In this document: in pieces, positions 28,427-36,167 of the stretch | Position numbering within the stretch: the stretch's first letter is position 1 | Layout: each line of letters starts with the position of its first letter | Source of the DNA: Streptomyces brasiliensis | GTDB lineage: Bacteria > Actinomycetota > Actinomycetes > Streptomycetales > Streptomycetaceae | NCBI RefSeq assembly: GCF_014647875.1 | Contig: NZ_BMQA01000001.1 | Location: 558,001 to 622,000 of the forward strand | Length of the DNA: 64,000 nucleotides | Direction: 5' to 3' | Made by a program: the position numbers and the translations under genes | Notes under the pieces: generated by a model | What the model was told of the DNA's origin: nothing | Database searches by the model: none | Seen by the model: only the letters and a program-made list of their open reading frames with translations

Positions 28427-29110
28427 ATGACAGCTCGCCCCGACACCCCTCGCAGCCGCCGGGAACGCCCGGCCAAGCCCGCCCTGTCCCGGGAGGGCAT
28501 CGTCGCCGCGGCTCTCGGCGTGCTGCGCGCCGAAGGCCTGCGGAAGGTCACCATGCGGCGCCTGGCGCAGGAGCTCGACACCGGCCCGGCCTCGCTGTAC
28601 GTCTACGTCCGCAACACCGACGAGCTGCACGCGGCCGTCCTGGACGAGCTGCTCGGCACGGTGGGGCCGGCGCCGGCCGAGGGCTCCTGGCGGGAGCGTC
28701 TCGAGCAGGTGCTCACGGCGTACACGGAGATGCTCCTGGCTCATCCGAGCCTCGCCCGTTCCGCGCTGACGGCCCGCCCGTCGGGCCCGCACTACCTGAA
28801 CCTGATCGAGACGCTGCTGGCACTGCTCGACGAGGGCGGGGTGCCGCGCGCGCAGGCCGCGTGGGGCGTGGACCTGCTGCTCCAGCACGCCACCGCGATG
28901 GCCGCCGAGCACGCCGGACAGGACGACTCCCCCACCGCCCAGCAGGAGTGGGACGCCCTGGGCGCCGCCCTGCGCGACACGTCCGGGACCACCCACCCGC
29001 ACATCAGGGCGTCCGCGGGCGAGCTGCTGGCGGGGGCGCACGAGGCCCGCCTCTCGTGGGCCCTCCAGGCACTGATCAACGGCATCGAGCGGACCGCCGT
29101 ACCCGGCTGA
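28427..29110 (+). CDS. TetR-family regulator
   Basis: 227 residues. DNA-binding domain LSREGIVAAALGVLRAEGLR, KVTMRRLAQELDTGPASLYV and YVRNTDELHAAVLDELLG, then a helical effector domain of the TetR_C type. A repressor that should respond to a small aromatic or drug-like ligand. It is followed 47 bases later by an FAD monooxygenase on the same strand and preceded by three palindromes, so it probably represses its own operon. Confidence 0.9.
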   Translation: MTARPDTPRSRRERPAKPALSREGIVAAALGVLRAEGLRKVTMRRLAQELDTGPASLYVYVRNTDELHAAVLDELLGTVGPAPAEGSWRERLEQVLTAYTEMLLAHPSLARSALTARPSGPHYLNLIETLLALLDEGGVPRAQAAWGVDLLLQHATAMAAEHAGQDDSPTAQQEWDALGAALRDTSGTTHPHIRASAGELLAGAHEARLSWALQALINGIERTAVPG

Positions 29111-29157
29111 ACCGCCGTACCCGACCGACGAGACCGTCCTACTCCCAGGAGGGCGCC

Positions 29158-30294
29158 ATGACCACACCCCACCACCCCATAACCGTCGTCGGCGCCGGAC
29201 TCGGCGGGCTCACGCTCGCCCGGGTCCTGCACGTCAACGGCATCGAGACAGCCGTCTTCGACCTCGACGACTCCCCCGCCGCGCGCACCCAGGGCGGCAT
29301 GCTCGACATCCACGACGACTCCGGCCAGGAGGCCCTGCGCGCCGCCGGACTGCACGAGGAGTTCCTGGCCCGGGTCCACGCGGGCGGCCAGGCGACGCGG
29401 ATCCTCGACAAGGACGCCGCGGTCCGCATGGAACACGCGGACGACGGCACCGGCGGCCGCCCCGAGATCGACCGCGGCCGGCTGCGCGACCTGCTGCTCG
29501 GCTCGCTGCCCGACGGCACGGTCCGCTGGGGCGCCAAGGTCACCGGCGCCCGCCCGCTCGGTGACGGCCGGCACGAGGTGACGTTCGCGGACGGCGGGAG
29601 CGTCACCACGGATCTGCTGGTCGGCGCAGACGGCGCCTGGTCACGGATCCGCCCGCTGCTGTCCGCCGCCCGGCCCGCCTACACCGGCGTGTCGTTCGTC
29701 GAGGCGGATCTGATCGAGGCGGACGTGCGCCATCCGGTGAGCGCGGAGGTGGTCGGCGGCGGCATGCTGTTCGCGCTCGGCGCGGGCCGGGGCTTCCTGG
29801 CGCACCGCGAGTCCGACGGCAGTCTGCACGTGTACGCGGCGCTGGAGACCGCCGAGGAGTGGCTCGACGGCATCGACTTCACCGACACCGAGGCCGCGAA
29901 GGCGGCCGTCCTCGGACACTTCGCGGACTGGGACAAGAGCCTGCGGGCGCTGGTCGGGGACGCGGACGGCGCCCTGGTGCCCCGGCGCATCCACGCGCTG
30001 CCGGTCGGTCACCGATGGGACCGGGTGCCGGGTGTCACGCTGCTCGGGGACGCGGCCCATCTGATGTCGCCGTTCGCGGGCGAGGGCGCGAACCTCGCGC
30101 TGCTCGACGGTGCCGAGCTGGGACTGGCGATCGCGGCTCACCCGGAAGACGTCGAGGCAGCGCTGACCGCCTACGAGGAGCGGATGTTCCCTCGCGGCGA
30201 GAGCTCGGCGTCCGGGTCGGCGCTCAGCGGCGCCATGCTGTTCCGTGCCGACGCCCCACAGGGTCTGCTGGATCAGTTCGCCGCCCACGACTGA
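29158..30294 (+). CDS. FAD-dependent aromatic monooxygenase (TetX/PHBH-like)
   Basis: 378 residues of class A flavoprotein monooxygenase. FAD site ITVVGAGLGGLTLARVLHVN at the N-terminus, the DG-type motif LLVGADGAWSRIRPLL, and the ribityl-binding VTLLGDAAHLMSPFAGEGAN near 290. Related enzymes hydroxylate aromatic substrates or inactivate tetracyclines. The upstream TetR gene and operator array suggest substrate-induced expression, which would fit xenobiotic or antibiotic modification. AGGAGG lies just before the ATG. Confidence 0.9.
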   Translation: MTTPHHPITVVGAGLGGLTLARVLHVNGIETAVFDLDDSPAARTQGGMLDIHDDSGQEALRAAGLHEEFLARVHAGGQATRILDKDAAVRMEHADDGTGGRPEIDRGRLRDLLLGSLPDGTVRWGAKVTGARPLGDGRHEVTFADGGSVTTDLLVGADGAWSRIRPLLSAARPAYTGVSFVEADLIEADVRHPVSAEVVGGGMLFALGAGRGFLAHRESDGSLHVYAALETAEEWLDGIDFTDTEAAKAAVLGHFADWDKSLRALVGDADGALVPRRIHALPVGHRWDRVPGVTLLGDAAHLMSPFAGEGANLALLDGAELGLAIAAHPEDVEAALTAYEERMFPRGESSASGSALSGAMLFRADAPQGLLDQFAAHD

Positions 30295-30307
30295 GCGGCC
30301 GGCGCGC

Positions 30308-30970
30308 TCAGCGGGGCGGCTTGGTACAGGTCACACGGGCGACCAGGTCGAGCCAGCCCGCCTCCAGCCGCTCCAGGGGCATGTCGCACTGCCGCGTCAG
30401 ATGGTGGGCCAGAACGGGGTTGAGATAACCCATCAGGGTGTGCGCGAGGAGTTCGCTGTCGGCCTCCGGGACCGCCTGCCGCAGCAGCAGCACCACGTGA
30501 CTGTGCTGCACACGGCGCGGCGGGAGGGAGAACCGGCGGTCCGCGCTGGGCTCGGCCGCAAGCTGCAGGTCCAGCTCGTCGTGCGTCCGCCGCAGCAGCT
30601 CGACGCCGAAGGCCCGGAGCCGCTCGACCGGCCCGGCCCCCGGACCCAGCGGCGGCGGGCCGCTCAGGAACGCGGCCTGGAACTTCTTCTCCGAGTGGTC
30701 CAGGAGCGCCGTCAGCAGCCCGATGCGGTCGCCGAAGCGGCGGAAGACGGTGCCCTTGCCCACCGAGGCGGCGACCGCCACCGCCTCCATGGTCAGCTGC
30801 GCGGCACCCTGCTCCTTGACCAGCCGGGCCGCCGCCTCCAGCAGCCGGGCACGGTTGCGCGCGGCGTCCGCCCGCAGGCAGGACTCGTCCTCGCCTGCGC
30901 CCAGTTCGAGCAACTGGCTTGTGTCGATGGGTTCCTGGGGCTTCGGGAAGGGCGGCAGGACGCTGGACAT
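30308..30970 (-). CDS. TetR-family regulator
   Basis: 220 residues. DNA-binding domain RNRARLLEAAARLVKEQGAA, LTMEAVAVAASVGKGTVFRR and FGDRIGLLTALLDHSEKKF. It is divergent from an FMN reductase gene, and two GGACC/GGTCC palindromes lie between them. TetR/FMN reductase divergent pairs are usually repressor and target in quinone or electrophile response; the effector is not known here. The N-terminal 30 residues ahead of the HTH are proline-rich. Confidence 0.9.
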   Translation of the reverse strand: MSSVLPPFPKPQEPIDTSQLLELGAGEDESCLRADAARNRARLLEAAARLVKEQGAAQLTMEAVAVAASVGKGTVFRRFGDRIGLLTALLDHSEKKFQAAFLSGPPPLGPGAGPVERLRAFGVELLRRTHDELDLQLAAEPSADRRFSLPPRRVQHSHVVLLLRQAVPEADSELLAHTLMGYLNPVLAHHLTRQCDMPLERLEAGWLDLVARVTCTKPPR

Positions 30971-31000
30971 GAGCACAGCGTAAAGCATCGGGAAGAAATT

Positions 31001-31050
31001 GGACCGCGGTCCGGTTAGGGTGGTAGAAAATTAAACGGACCCCGGTCCGG
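31001..31050. promoter_or_regulatory. Two palindromic operators between divergent TetR and FMN reductase genes
   Basis: Site 1 at 31001-31012 is the perfect palindrome GGACCGCGGTCC; site 2 at 31037-31048 is GGACCCCGGTCC, with flanking CGGACC/GGTCCG symmetry. They are 36 bases apart centre to centre and surround the AT-rich TAGAAAATTAAA. One site serves each promoter, presumably. Confidence 0.75.
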
Positions 31051-31086
31051 ATCGTAACGGCAGTGTTTCAGCCCCTTGGAGTTCCC

Positions 31087-31644
31087 ATGTCTGTCCGCAT
31101 CCTTGCGCTCGTCGGCAGCCTTCGCGCCGGTTCGCACAACCGTCAGCTCGCCGAGGCGGCCGTCAAGCACGCTCCGGAGGGCGCGGAGATCGTGCTGTTC
31201 GAGGGCCTGGCCGACATCCCCTTCTACAACGAGGACATCGACGTCGAGGGCAGCGTCCCCACCGCCGCGACGAAGCTGCGCGAGGCCGCCGGCGCCGCCG
31301 ACGCGTTCCTCTTCTTCTCCCCCGAGTACAACGGCACCATCCCGGCCGTCCTGAAGAACGCCATCGACTGGCTGTCCCGCCCCTACGGCAACAGCGGCTT
31401 CGCCGGCAAGCCGGTCGCCGTGGTCGGCACCGCCTTCGGCCAGTACGGCGGCGTGTGGGCGCAGGACGAGGCCCGCAAGGCCGTGGGCATCGCCGGCGGC
31501 AAGGTGCTCGAGGACGTCAAGCTGTCCATCCCGGGCTCCGTGACCCGCTTCGCCGAGACCCACCCGGCCGACGACGCCGAGGTCGTCGCCCAGCTGACCG
31601 AGGTCATCGCGCGCATCCACGGCAACGTGGGCCAGGTCGCCTGA
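31087..31644 (+). CDS. NAD(P)H-dependent FMN reductase / quinone reductase
   Basis: 185 residues of flavodoxin-like fold. FMN phosphate site GSLRAGSHNRQLAEAAV near residue 10 and the second flavin loop FFSPEYNGTIPAVLKNAIDW near 80 match the NADPH-dependent FMN reductase family (azoreductase, chromate and quinone reductases). Cytosolic. Likely derepressed through the neighbouring TetR protein. Confidence 0.92.
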   Translation: MSVRILALVGSLRAGSHNRQLAEAAVKHAPEGAEIVLFEGLADIPFYNEDIDVEGSVPTAATKLREAAGAADAFLFFSPEYNGTIPAVLKNAIDWLSRPYGNSGFAGKPVAVVGTAFGQYGGVWAQDEARKAVGIAGGKVLEDVKLSIPGSVTRFAETHPADDAEVVAQLTEVIARIHGNVGQVA

Positions 31645-31652
31645 CCACCCCG

Positions 31653-31704
31653 TGCGAAGGGGGGCCGGAGCCGTGCGGCGTGCGGGCTCCGCCCCCCCTT
31701 CGCA
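31653..31704. terminator. Bidirectional terminator
   Basis: Inverted repeat TGCGAAGGGGGGCCGGAGCC / GGCTCCGCCCCCCTTCGCA (one bulge) with a 14-base loop between the FMN reductase stop and the convergent LLM oxidoreductase stop. Confidence 0.85.
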
Positions 31705-31712
31705 GGTACGGC

Positions 31713-32594
31713 TCAGTCCAGCCCGGCCAGCCGTTGCACCGCCGGGGCGACGAAGCTCTCGATCCACCCGGACGTCTCGCCCAGGCGCGGGCCGACGATC
31801 ACGGTGTCGACACCGAGCTTCGTGTACCCCTCGATGTCCCGCAGGAAGGCGTCGAGTTCGCCGTCCGTCGCCGAGTCGCCGGTGTAGGCGATGGTCTTGC
31901 GGATCGTGTCGTAGTCACGGCCGACGGTGTCGCAGTGCCCGCGCAGGACGTCGAGCTTGTGCCGCAGCTCCTCGGGCGACGAGGGGATCAGGTTGCAGGC
32001 GTCCGCGTACTGCGCGACCAGCCGCAGGGTCTTCTTCTCGCCCCCGCCGCCGATCATGATCTCCGGGTGCGGGGCGCTCACCGGCCGCGGTACGCACAGC
32101 GTCTCGGCGAGCTGGTAGTGCCGCCCCTCGAAGGGGCCGTTGTTCTCGGGGTCCCACATCTGCTTGCAGATCCGTAGGGTCTCCTCGAGCCGTTCGAACC
32201 GCTCGGCGAGCGGCGGGTAGGGCACGCCGAGGCCGTGGTGCTCGCGGTCGTACCAGGCCGCCCCGATGCCCAGCGTGGCCCGGCCGCCGGAGACCACGTC
32301 GAGTGTGGTGGCGATCTTGGCGAGCAGTCCCGGATGGCGGTACGTCACTCCGGTCACCAGGGCGCCGAGCTGCACGGTGGAGGTGCGGCCCGCGAGGTAG
32401 CCGAGGGTGGTGTAGGCCTCGAGCATGGGGTCCTCGGCGCCGCCGTTGAACTCCATCTGGAAGTAGTGGTCCATCACCGACAGCCAGCTCACGCCCGCCG
32501 CCTCGGCCGCGGCGCCCGCTGCGGCGAGTTCGGCGCCGAGCGCGGGCCCTCCCCCAGGGTGATCGAACCGGTTGATGTGCACGCCGACCCGCAT
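31713..32594 (-). CDS. LLM-class F420-dependent oxidoreductase
   Basis: 293 residues, luciferase-like TIM barrel. Segments VGVHINRFDHPGGGPALGAE, WLSVMDHYFQMEFNGG, LVTGVTYRHPGLLAKIATTL and SGGRATLGIGAAWYDREHHG are typical of F420-dependent LLM proteins of actinobacteria. It transfers hydride between F420 and an unidentified substrate. The gene is monocistronic; the start at 32594 fits the conserved N-terminus MRVGVHI. Confidence 0.88.
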   Translation of the reverse strand: MRVGVHINRFDHPGGGPALGAELAAAGAAAEAAGVSWLSVMDHYFQMEFNGGAEDPMLEAYTTLGYLAGRTSTVQLGALVTGVTYRHPGLLAKIATTLDVVSGGRATLGIGAAWYDREHHGLGVPYPPLAERFERLEETLRICKQMWDPENNGPFEGRHYQLAETLCVPRPVSAPHPEIMIGGGGEKKTLRLVAQYADACNLIPSSPEELRHKLDVLRGHCDTVGRDYDTIRKTIAYTGDSATDGELDAFLRDIEGYTKLGVDTVIVGPRLGETSGWIESFVAPAVQRLAGLD

Positions 32595-32706
32595 GGCCGT
32601 CTCCGTTCCGCCCGGATCTCCATCGACGATGCGGACGCTAGATCTTCGAGCGCTCTCCAAGTCAACCCAGGCCCGTTCTCCGGCCGGCCGTACGGCAGTC
32701 GACGCG

Positions 32707-33732
32707 TCAGCCGTTGGTGAGCACCATCCGGAAGCGGGCGCCGCCCGTCATCATCTTGCGGTACGCCGCGTCGGCCTCGTCCAGCGGCACCGTCTCGATC
32801 ATCGGGCGGATGCCGTGCAGCGCGCTGAAGGCCATGGTGTCCTCCACGGCCTGGGAGGTGCCGGACGGATGGCCCCGGACGATCCGGCCGCTCATCAGCA
32901 GCTGGACCGGGCTGATTCCCAGGGGTTCCGGAACCGCGCCGATGGCCACCAGCTCGCCGCGGGGCGCCAGTCCGTCCACGACCGCCGTGATGGCCTGGGA
33001 GTTGCCCGCCGTGGCCACTACCGCCTTGGCTCCGCCGAGGGAACGCAGCGCGTCGGCGACCGGAGTGCCCGACGTGCTGTCGATGTAGTGGTGCGCGCCG
33101 AGCTGCTTGGCGAAGTCGGCCTTCTCGGGCCCCCGGGCGATCGCCACGGTCTCGAAGCCCATGGCGACCGCATACCGCACTCCGAGGTGACCGAGGCCAC
33201 CGAGGCCGAGCACCCCGACCAGGTCACCGGGCCGGGCGGAACTGCGCCGCAGTCCGTCGAAGACCGTCACGCCGGCACAGGCCATGGGTCCCGCGTCCGC
33301 GGCCGTCAGCCCGTCGGGGATGCGGGCCAGCGCGTCGGCCGGCGCGATCACCTTCTCGGCGAAGCCGCCGTCGTAGGCCCAGCCGGGGACCTTCAGGTTC
33401 TCGCACACGATGAAGTCGCCCTGGCGGCACGGCTTGCAGTGGCCGCAGCTGCCGCCGAACCAGCCGACCGCGACACGGTCGCCGACCCGAAAGCCCCGCT
33501 CCTCGACGCCCTCGCCCATCTCCTCGATGCGCCCGGCGATCTCGTGCCCGGGTACCACGGGGAACTCGATGCCCGGCACCCCGGCGTTCACGAAGAGGGC
33601 GTCGCTGTGGCAGACCCCGCAGGCCTCCACGGCGATCCGTACATGCCCGGGGCCCGGTCGGGGCACCTCGCGCTCCGCGATCTCGAACGGTCCGCCGGAC
33701 GTGGTCACCTGCGCGACTCGATAGCTACTCAT
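32707..33732 (-). CDS. Zinc-dependent alcohol dehydrogenase
   Basis: 341 residues of medium-chain zinc ADH. Catalytic zinc ligands in ACGVCHSDALFV and PVVPGHEIAGRI, structural zinc cysteines in GGSCGHCKPCRQGDFIVCEN, and NAD site VGVLGLGGLGHLGVRYAVAM. It oxidises primary or aromatic alcohols, or reduces aldehydes. It is divergent from an SDR gene over 146 bp. Confidence 0.93.
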   Translation of the reverse strand: MSSYRVAQVTTSGGPFEIAEREVPRPGPGHVRIAVEACGVCHSDALFVNAGVPGIEFPVVPGHEIAGRIEEMGEGVEERGFRVGDRVAVGWFGGSCGHCKPCRQGDFIVCENLKVPGWAYDGGFAEKVIAPADALARIPDGLTAADAGPMACAGVTVFDGLRRSSARPGDLVGVLGLGGLGHLGVRYAVAMGFETVAIARGPEKADFAKQLGAHHYIDSTSGTPVADALRSLGGAKAVVATAGNSQAITAVVDGLAPRGELVAIGAVPEPLGISPVQLLMSGRIVRGHPSGTSQAVEDTMAFSALHGIRPMIETVPLDEADAAYRKMMTGGARFRMVLTNG

Positions 33733-33878
33733 GGTCTCTCCGGCTAAGCGATACGGAACGACGGACAGCCCCAGAGACCAGCAGACCAGCTCCCGGCGGA
33801 TCGCGCGCGCCGAGCGGAGGCCTCCGGGAGCCGCGGCGGCTTGACTTCGAGTCCGCTCCACGGCCTAGCGTCACGCGT

Positions 33879-34661
33879 ATGAGTACGTCGTCGACGCTGC
33901 CGGAGCGTGATCCGGTGCGGGTGCTGGTGACCGGCGGGACGAGCGGGCTGGGGCTGGCCATGGCCACCGCCCTGGCCGAGGCGGGTGCGAGCGTCGCGCT
34001 GACCGGGCGCAGCGCTGCCCGCGCGGAGGCGGTGGCGGCCGGACTGCCGGGAGCGCTGGGCCTCGAGCTGGACGTGCGGGACGAGGCGTCGGTGGCGCGG
34101 GCCGTGGAGCGGGCCTGGTCGCGGCTCGGCGGCATCGACATGCTGGTCAACAATGCCGGGATCGGCATGCGCACCGTCAACCCGCGGTTCATGACCGATC
34201 CTCGGGGCTTCTGGGAGGTGCCGCCCGACGGGTTCCGGGCGGTGATCGACACCAACCTGACCGGCTACTTCCTGGTGGCCCGCGAGGTCACTCCCCGAAT
34301 GCTGGCCGCGGGCGGCGGCCGGGTCGTCAACATCTCGGTGAACGACACGACAATGCGCAGAGCGGGCTTCGTCCCGTACGGCCCCTCGCGCGCCGGAACC
34401 GAGTCGCTGTCCCGGATCATGGCGGCCGACCTGCACGGCACCGGCGTCACGGTCAATCTGCTGTTGCCGGGTGGCGCGACCGTCACGGGCATGCTGCCCC
34501 TCGACGCCGCGCCCGAGGGCGTCGCGTTCCTCGAGCCGTCGGTCATGGGCCCGCCCATCGTGTGGCTGGCGTCGGACGCCGCCGCCGGAGTGCACGACGA
34601 GCGCATCGTCGCCGCCGAGTTCGACACCTGGCTGCGCGAGCGCGAGAAGAACGGCCGGTGA
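33879..34661 (+). CDS. Short-chain dehydrogenase/reductase with altered active site
   Basis: 260 residues. Cofactor loop LVTGGTSGLGLAMATAL and the NNAG motif (MLVNNAGIGM) are normal. The catalytic YxxxK position reads YGPSRAGTESL, with Arg instead of Lys, and no Ser stands at the usual 13 residues before the Tyr. Arg in this position is uncommon and may lower or change activity. The substrate is unknown. Start ATG at 33879. Confidence 0.82.
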   Translation: MSTSSTLPERDPVRVLVTGGTSGLGLAMATALAEAGASVALTGRSAARAEAVAAGLPGALGLELDVRDEASVARAVERAWSRLGGIDMLVNNAGIGMRTVNPRFMTDPRGFWEVPPDGFRAVIDTNLTGYFLVAREVTPRMLAAGGGRVVNISVNDTTMRRAGFVPYGPSRAGTESLSRIMAADLHGTGVTVNLLLPGGATVTGMLPLDAAPEGVAFLEPSVMGPPIVWLASDAAAGVHDERIVAAEFDTWLREREKNGR

Positions 34662-34848
34662 GGGTCGGGCCGGGGACTGCCGGGTCCGTGGACGGGTCGC
34701 GCGAGTGGCACGAGCACGGCCCCTGAACGCCGCGCCGGAAACCACCGAGTCCGAAGACCCGTAGCCCGAGCAGGACGAGGACGGCCCGTGAGAACCGGGC
34801 CCGGGACTAGACCGCCGGGGCCGGTGACGGTGCCGGGAGTGGGACCTG

Positions 34849-35196
34849 ATGGCTCCGCAGTCCCCGGACAAGGACCGTTGGGCCACCTGGTTCTATTACA
34901 GCCAGGGCTCGGAGTCCTTCAAGGGCGACCTGTACTTCTACTCCGTCGACCACGACCTGCGCGACCGGCTCGGCGACATCGACGGCGAACGCTGTCCGGT
35001 CGTCATGCTGACCGGCGACTACGACTACCTGACCACCCCCGAGGACGGTGAACGCACCGCCAAGCAGATCCGCGGCGCCGAGTTCATCGAGATGAAGGAC
35101 ATCGGTCACTTCCCGATGAGCGAGAACTACCCGCGCTTCGCCCCGTACCTCAAGCGCGCCCTCCAGCGCATCGAGGAACGCACCGGCACGCACTGA
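34849..35196 (+). pseudogene. Alpha/beta hydrolase, C-terminal fragment
   Basis: 115 residues corresponding to the last third of an alpha/beta hydrolase: WATWFYYSQGSESFKGDLYF, CPVVMLTGDYDYLTTPEDGE with the acid residue and KDIGHFPMSENYP with the catalytic His. The oxyanion and nucleophile elbow (GxSxG) should lie upstream but the preceding 187 bases do not encode it in any frame. The ATG at 34849 is probably fortuitous. Confidence 0.75.
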
Positions 35197-35249
35197 CACC
35201 GACCGACTCCGCCCGGTCCGACCGTCCACCCGCCCGGACCGGGCGGCGC

Positions 35250-36167
35250 TCATGTCAGGGCCGCCCGGGCGCGGGCCGCCGCCCCCAGGGCCACCGCGTC
35301 CCCGCCCAGCCGGGACGGCAGCGCGTGCAGCGGCCGGCCGCTCACGGGCGGCTCCGCGGCGAGGGTCTTGAACAGGGCGGGTTCGAGCAGTGACCACGAT
35401 CCGCCGACACCGCCGCCGATCACGAAGGTGGTGACGTCGAGCAGGCCCGCCGTCAGCAGCAGCGCCCGGGCGACGGCGGCACCGGCGGCCTCGTACACCG
35501 CGAGCGCGTCCGGGTCGCCCCGCCCTGCCGCCCCGGCGATCTCACGTGCGGTGTCCAGGCGCCCGGTGCGCTCGGCGTAGCGGGCGGCGAGGGAGCGGCC
35601 CGACGCCAGGGTCTCCAGATGGCCGCGCCCGCCGCAGGTGCAGGGCAGGTCGCCGAAGCCGGGCACGTGGCCGATCTCGCCGGCCGCGCCGTGCGGTCCG
35701 TCGTACAGGGCACCGTCCAGCCACAGCGCGCCGCCGACCCCGGTGCCCAGCGTCATGCCGAGCACATGGGTCGCGCCCGCGACGGCGCCCCGCGCCACCT
35801 CGCCGCGCAGGAACGCGTTGACGTCGTTGTCGAGGAACGCCGGGACGCCCAGGGCCTGTTCGACGGTCTCGGTGACCGGGAAACCCGCCCAGCCGTGGAA
35901 GGAGTCGCTGGCCACGAGCACCCGCCCGGCCCGCGGGTCCACCACACCGGCCGCGCCGATCCCGACGCCGAGCAGCCGTGCGGGCGTACGGTCCAGCAGC
36001 CGCCGTAGCGCCCCGAGCGCGGCGGCGACCATCACCCGCCCGCCCTCGGCGGCCGGGGTCGGCAGCTCCGTGCGGTCGAGGACGTCCAGGTCGGGTGAGC
36101 ACAGGACCGCCTGGGTGGTCGTGCCGCCGATGTCGATCCCGGCGACCGTCCCGGGTGCCCCCGTCAC
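35250..36167 (-). CDS. ROK-family sugar kinase-like protein
   Basis: 305 residues. ATP site VAGIDIGGTTTQAVLC at the N-terminus, LGVGIGAAGVVD, the DNDVNAFLRGE region with the catalytic Asp, and GMTLGTGVGGALWLDG. The zinc motif reads PCTCGGRGHLET, where the usual third Cys is His. ROK kinases phosphorylate sugars such as glucose or N-acetylmannosamine. Its GTG overlaps the stop of the ABC ATPase gene (GTGA), so it is the last gene of the peptide/sugar importer operon; the import substrate may be a glycoside or amino sugar compound. Confidence 0.88.
   Translation of the reverse strand: MTGAPGTVAGIDIGGTTTQAVLCSPDLDVLDRTELPTPAAEGGRVMVAAALGALRRLLDRTPARLLGVGIGAAGVVDPRAGRVLVASDSFHGWAGFPVTETVEQALGVPAFLDNDVNAFLRGEVARGAVAGATHVLGMTLGTGVGGALWLDGALYDGPHGAAGEIGHVPGFGDLPCTCGGRGHLETLASGRSLAARYAERTGRLDTAREIAGAAGRGDPDALAVYEAAGAAVARALLLTAGLLDVTTFVIGGGVGGSWSLLEPALFKTLAAEPPVSGRPLHALPSRLGGDAVALGAAARARAALT

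Noticed and set aside
30245..31018. Plus-strand frame of 257 codons over the TetR gene
   Set aside because: Antisense shadow of the TetR gene, which has a clear HTH and effector domain.
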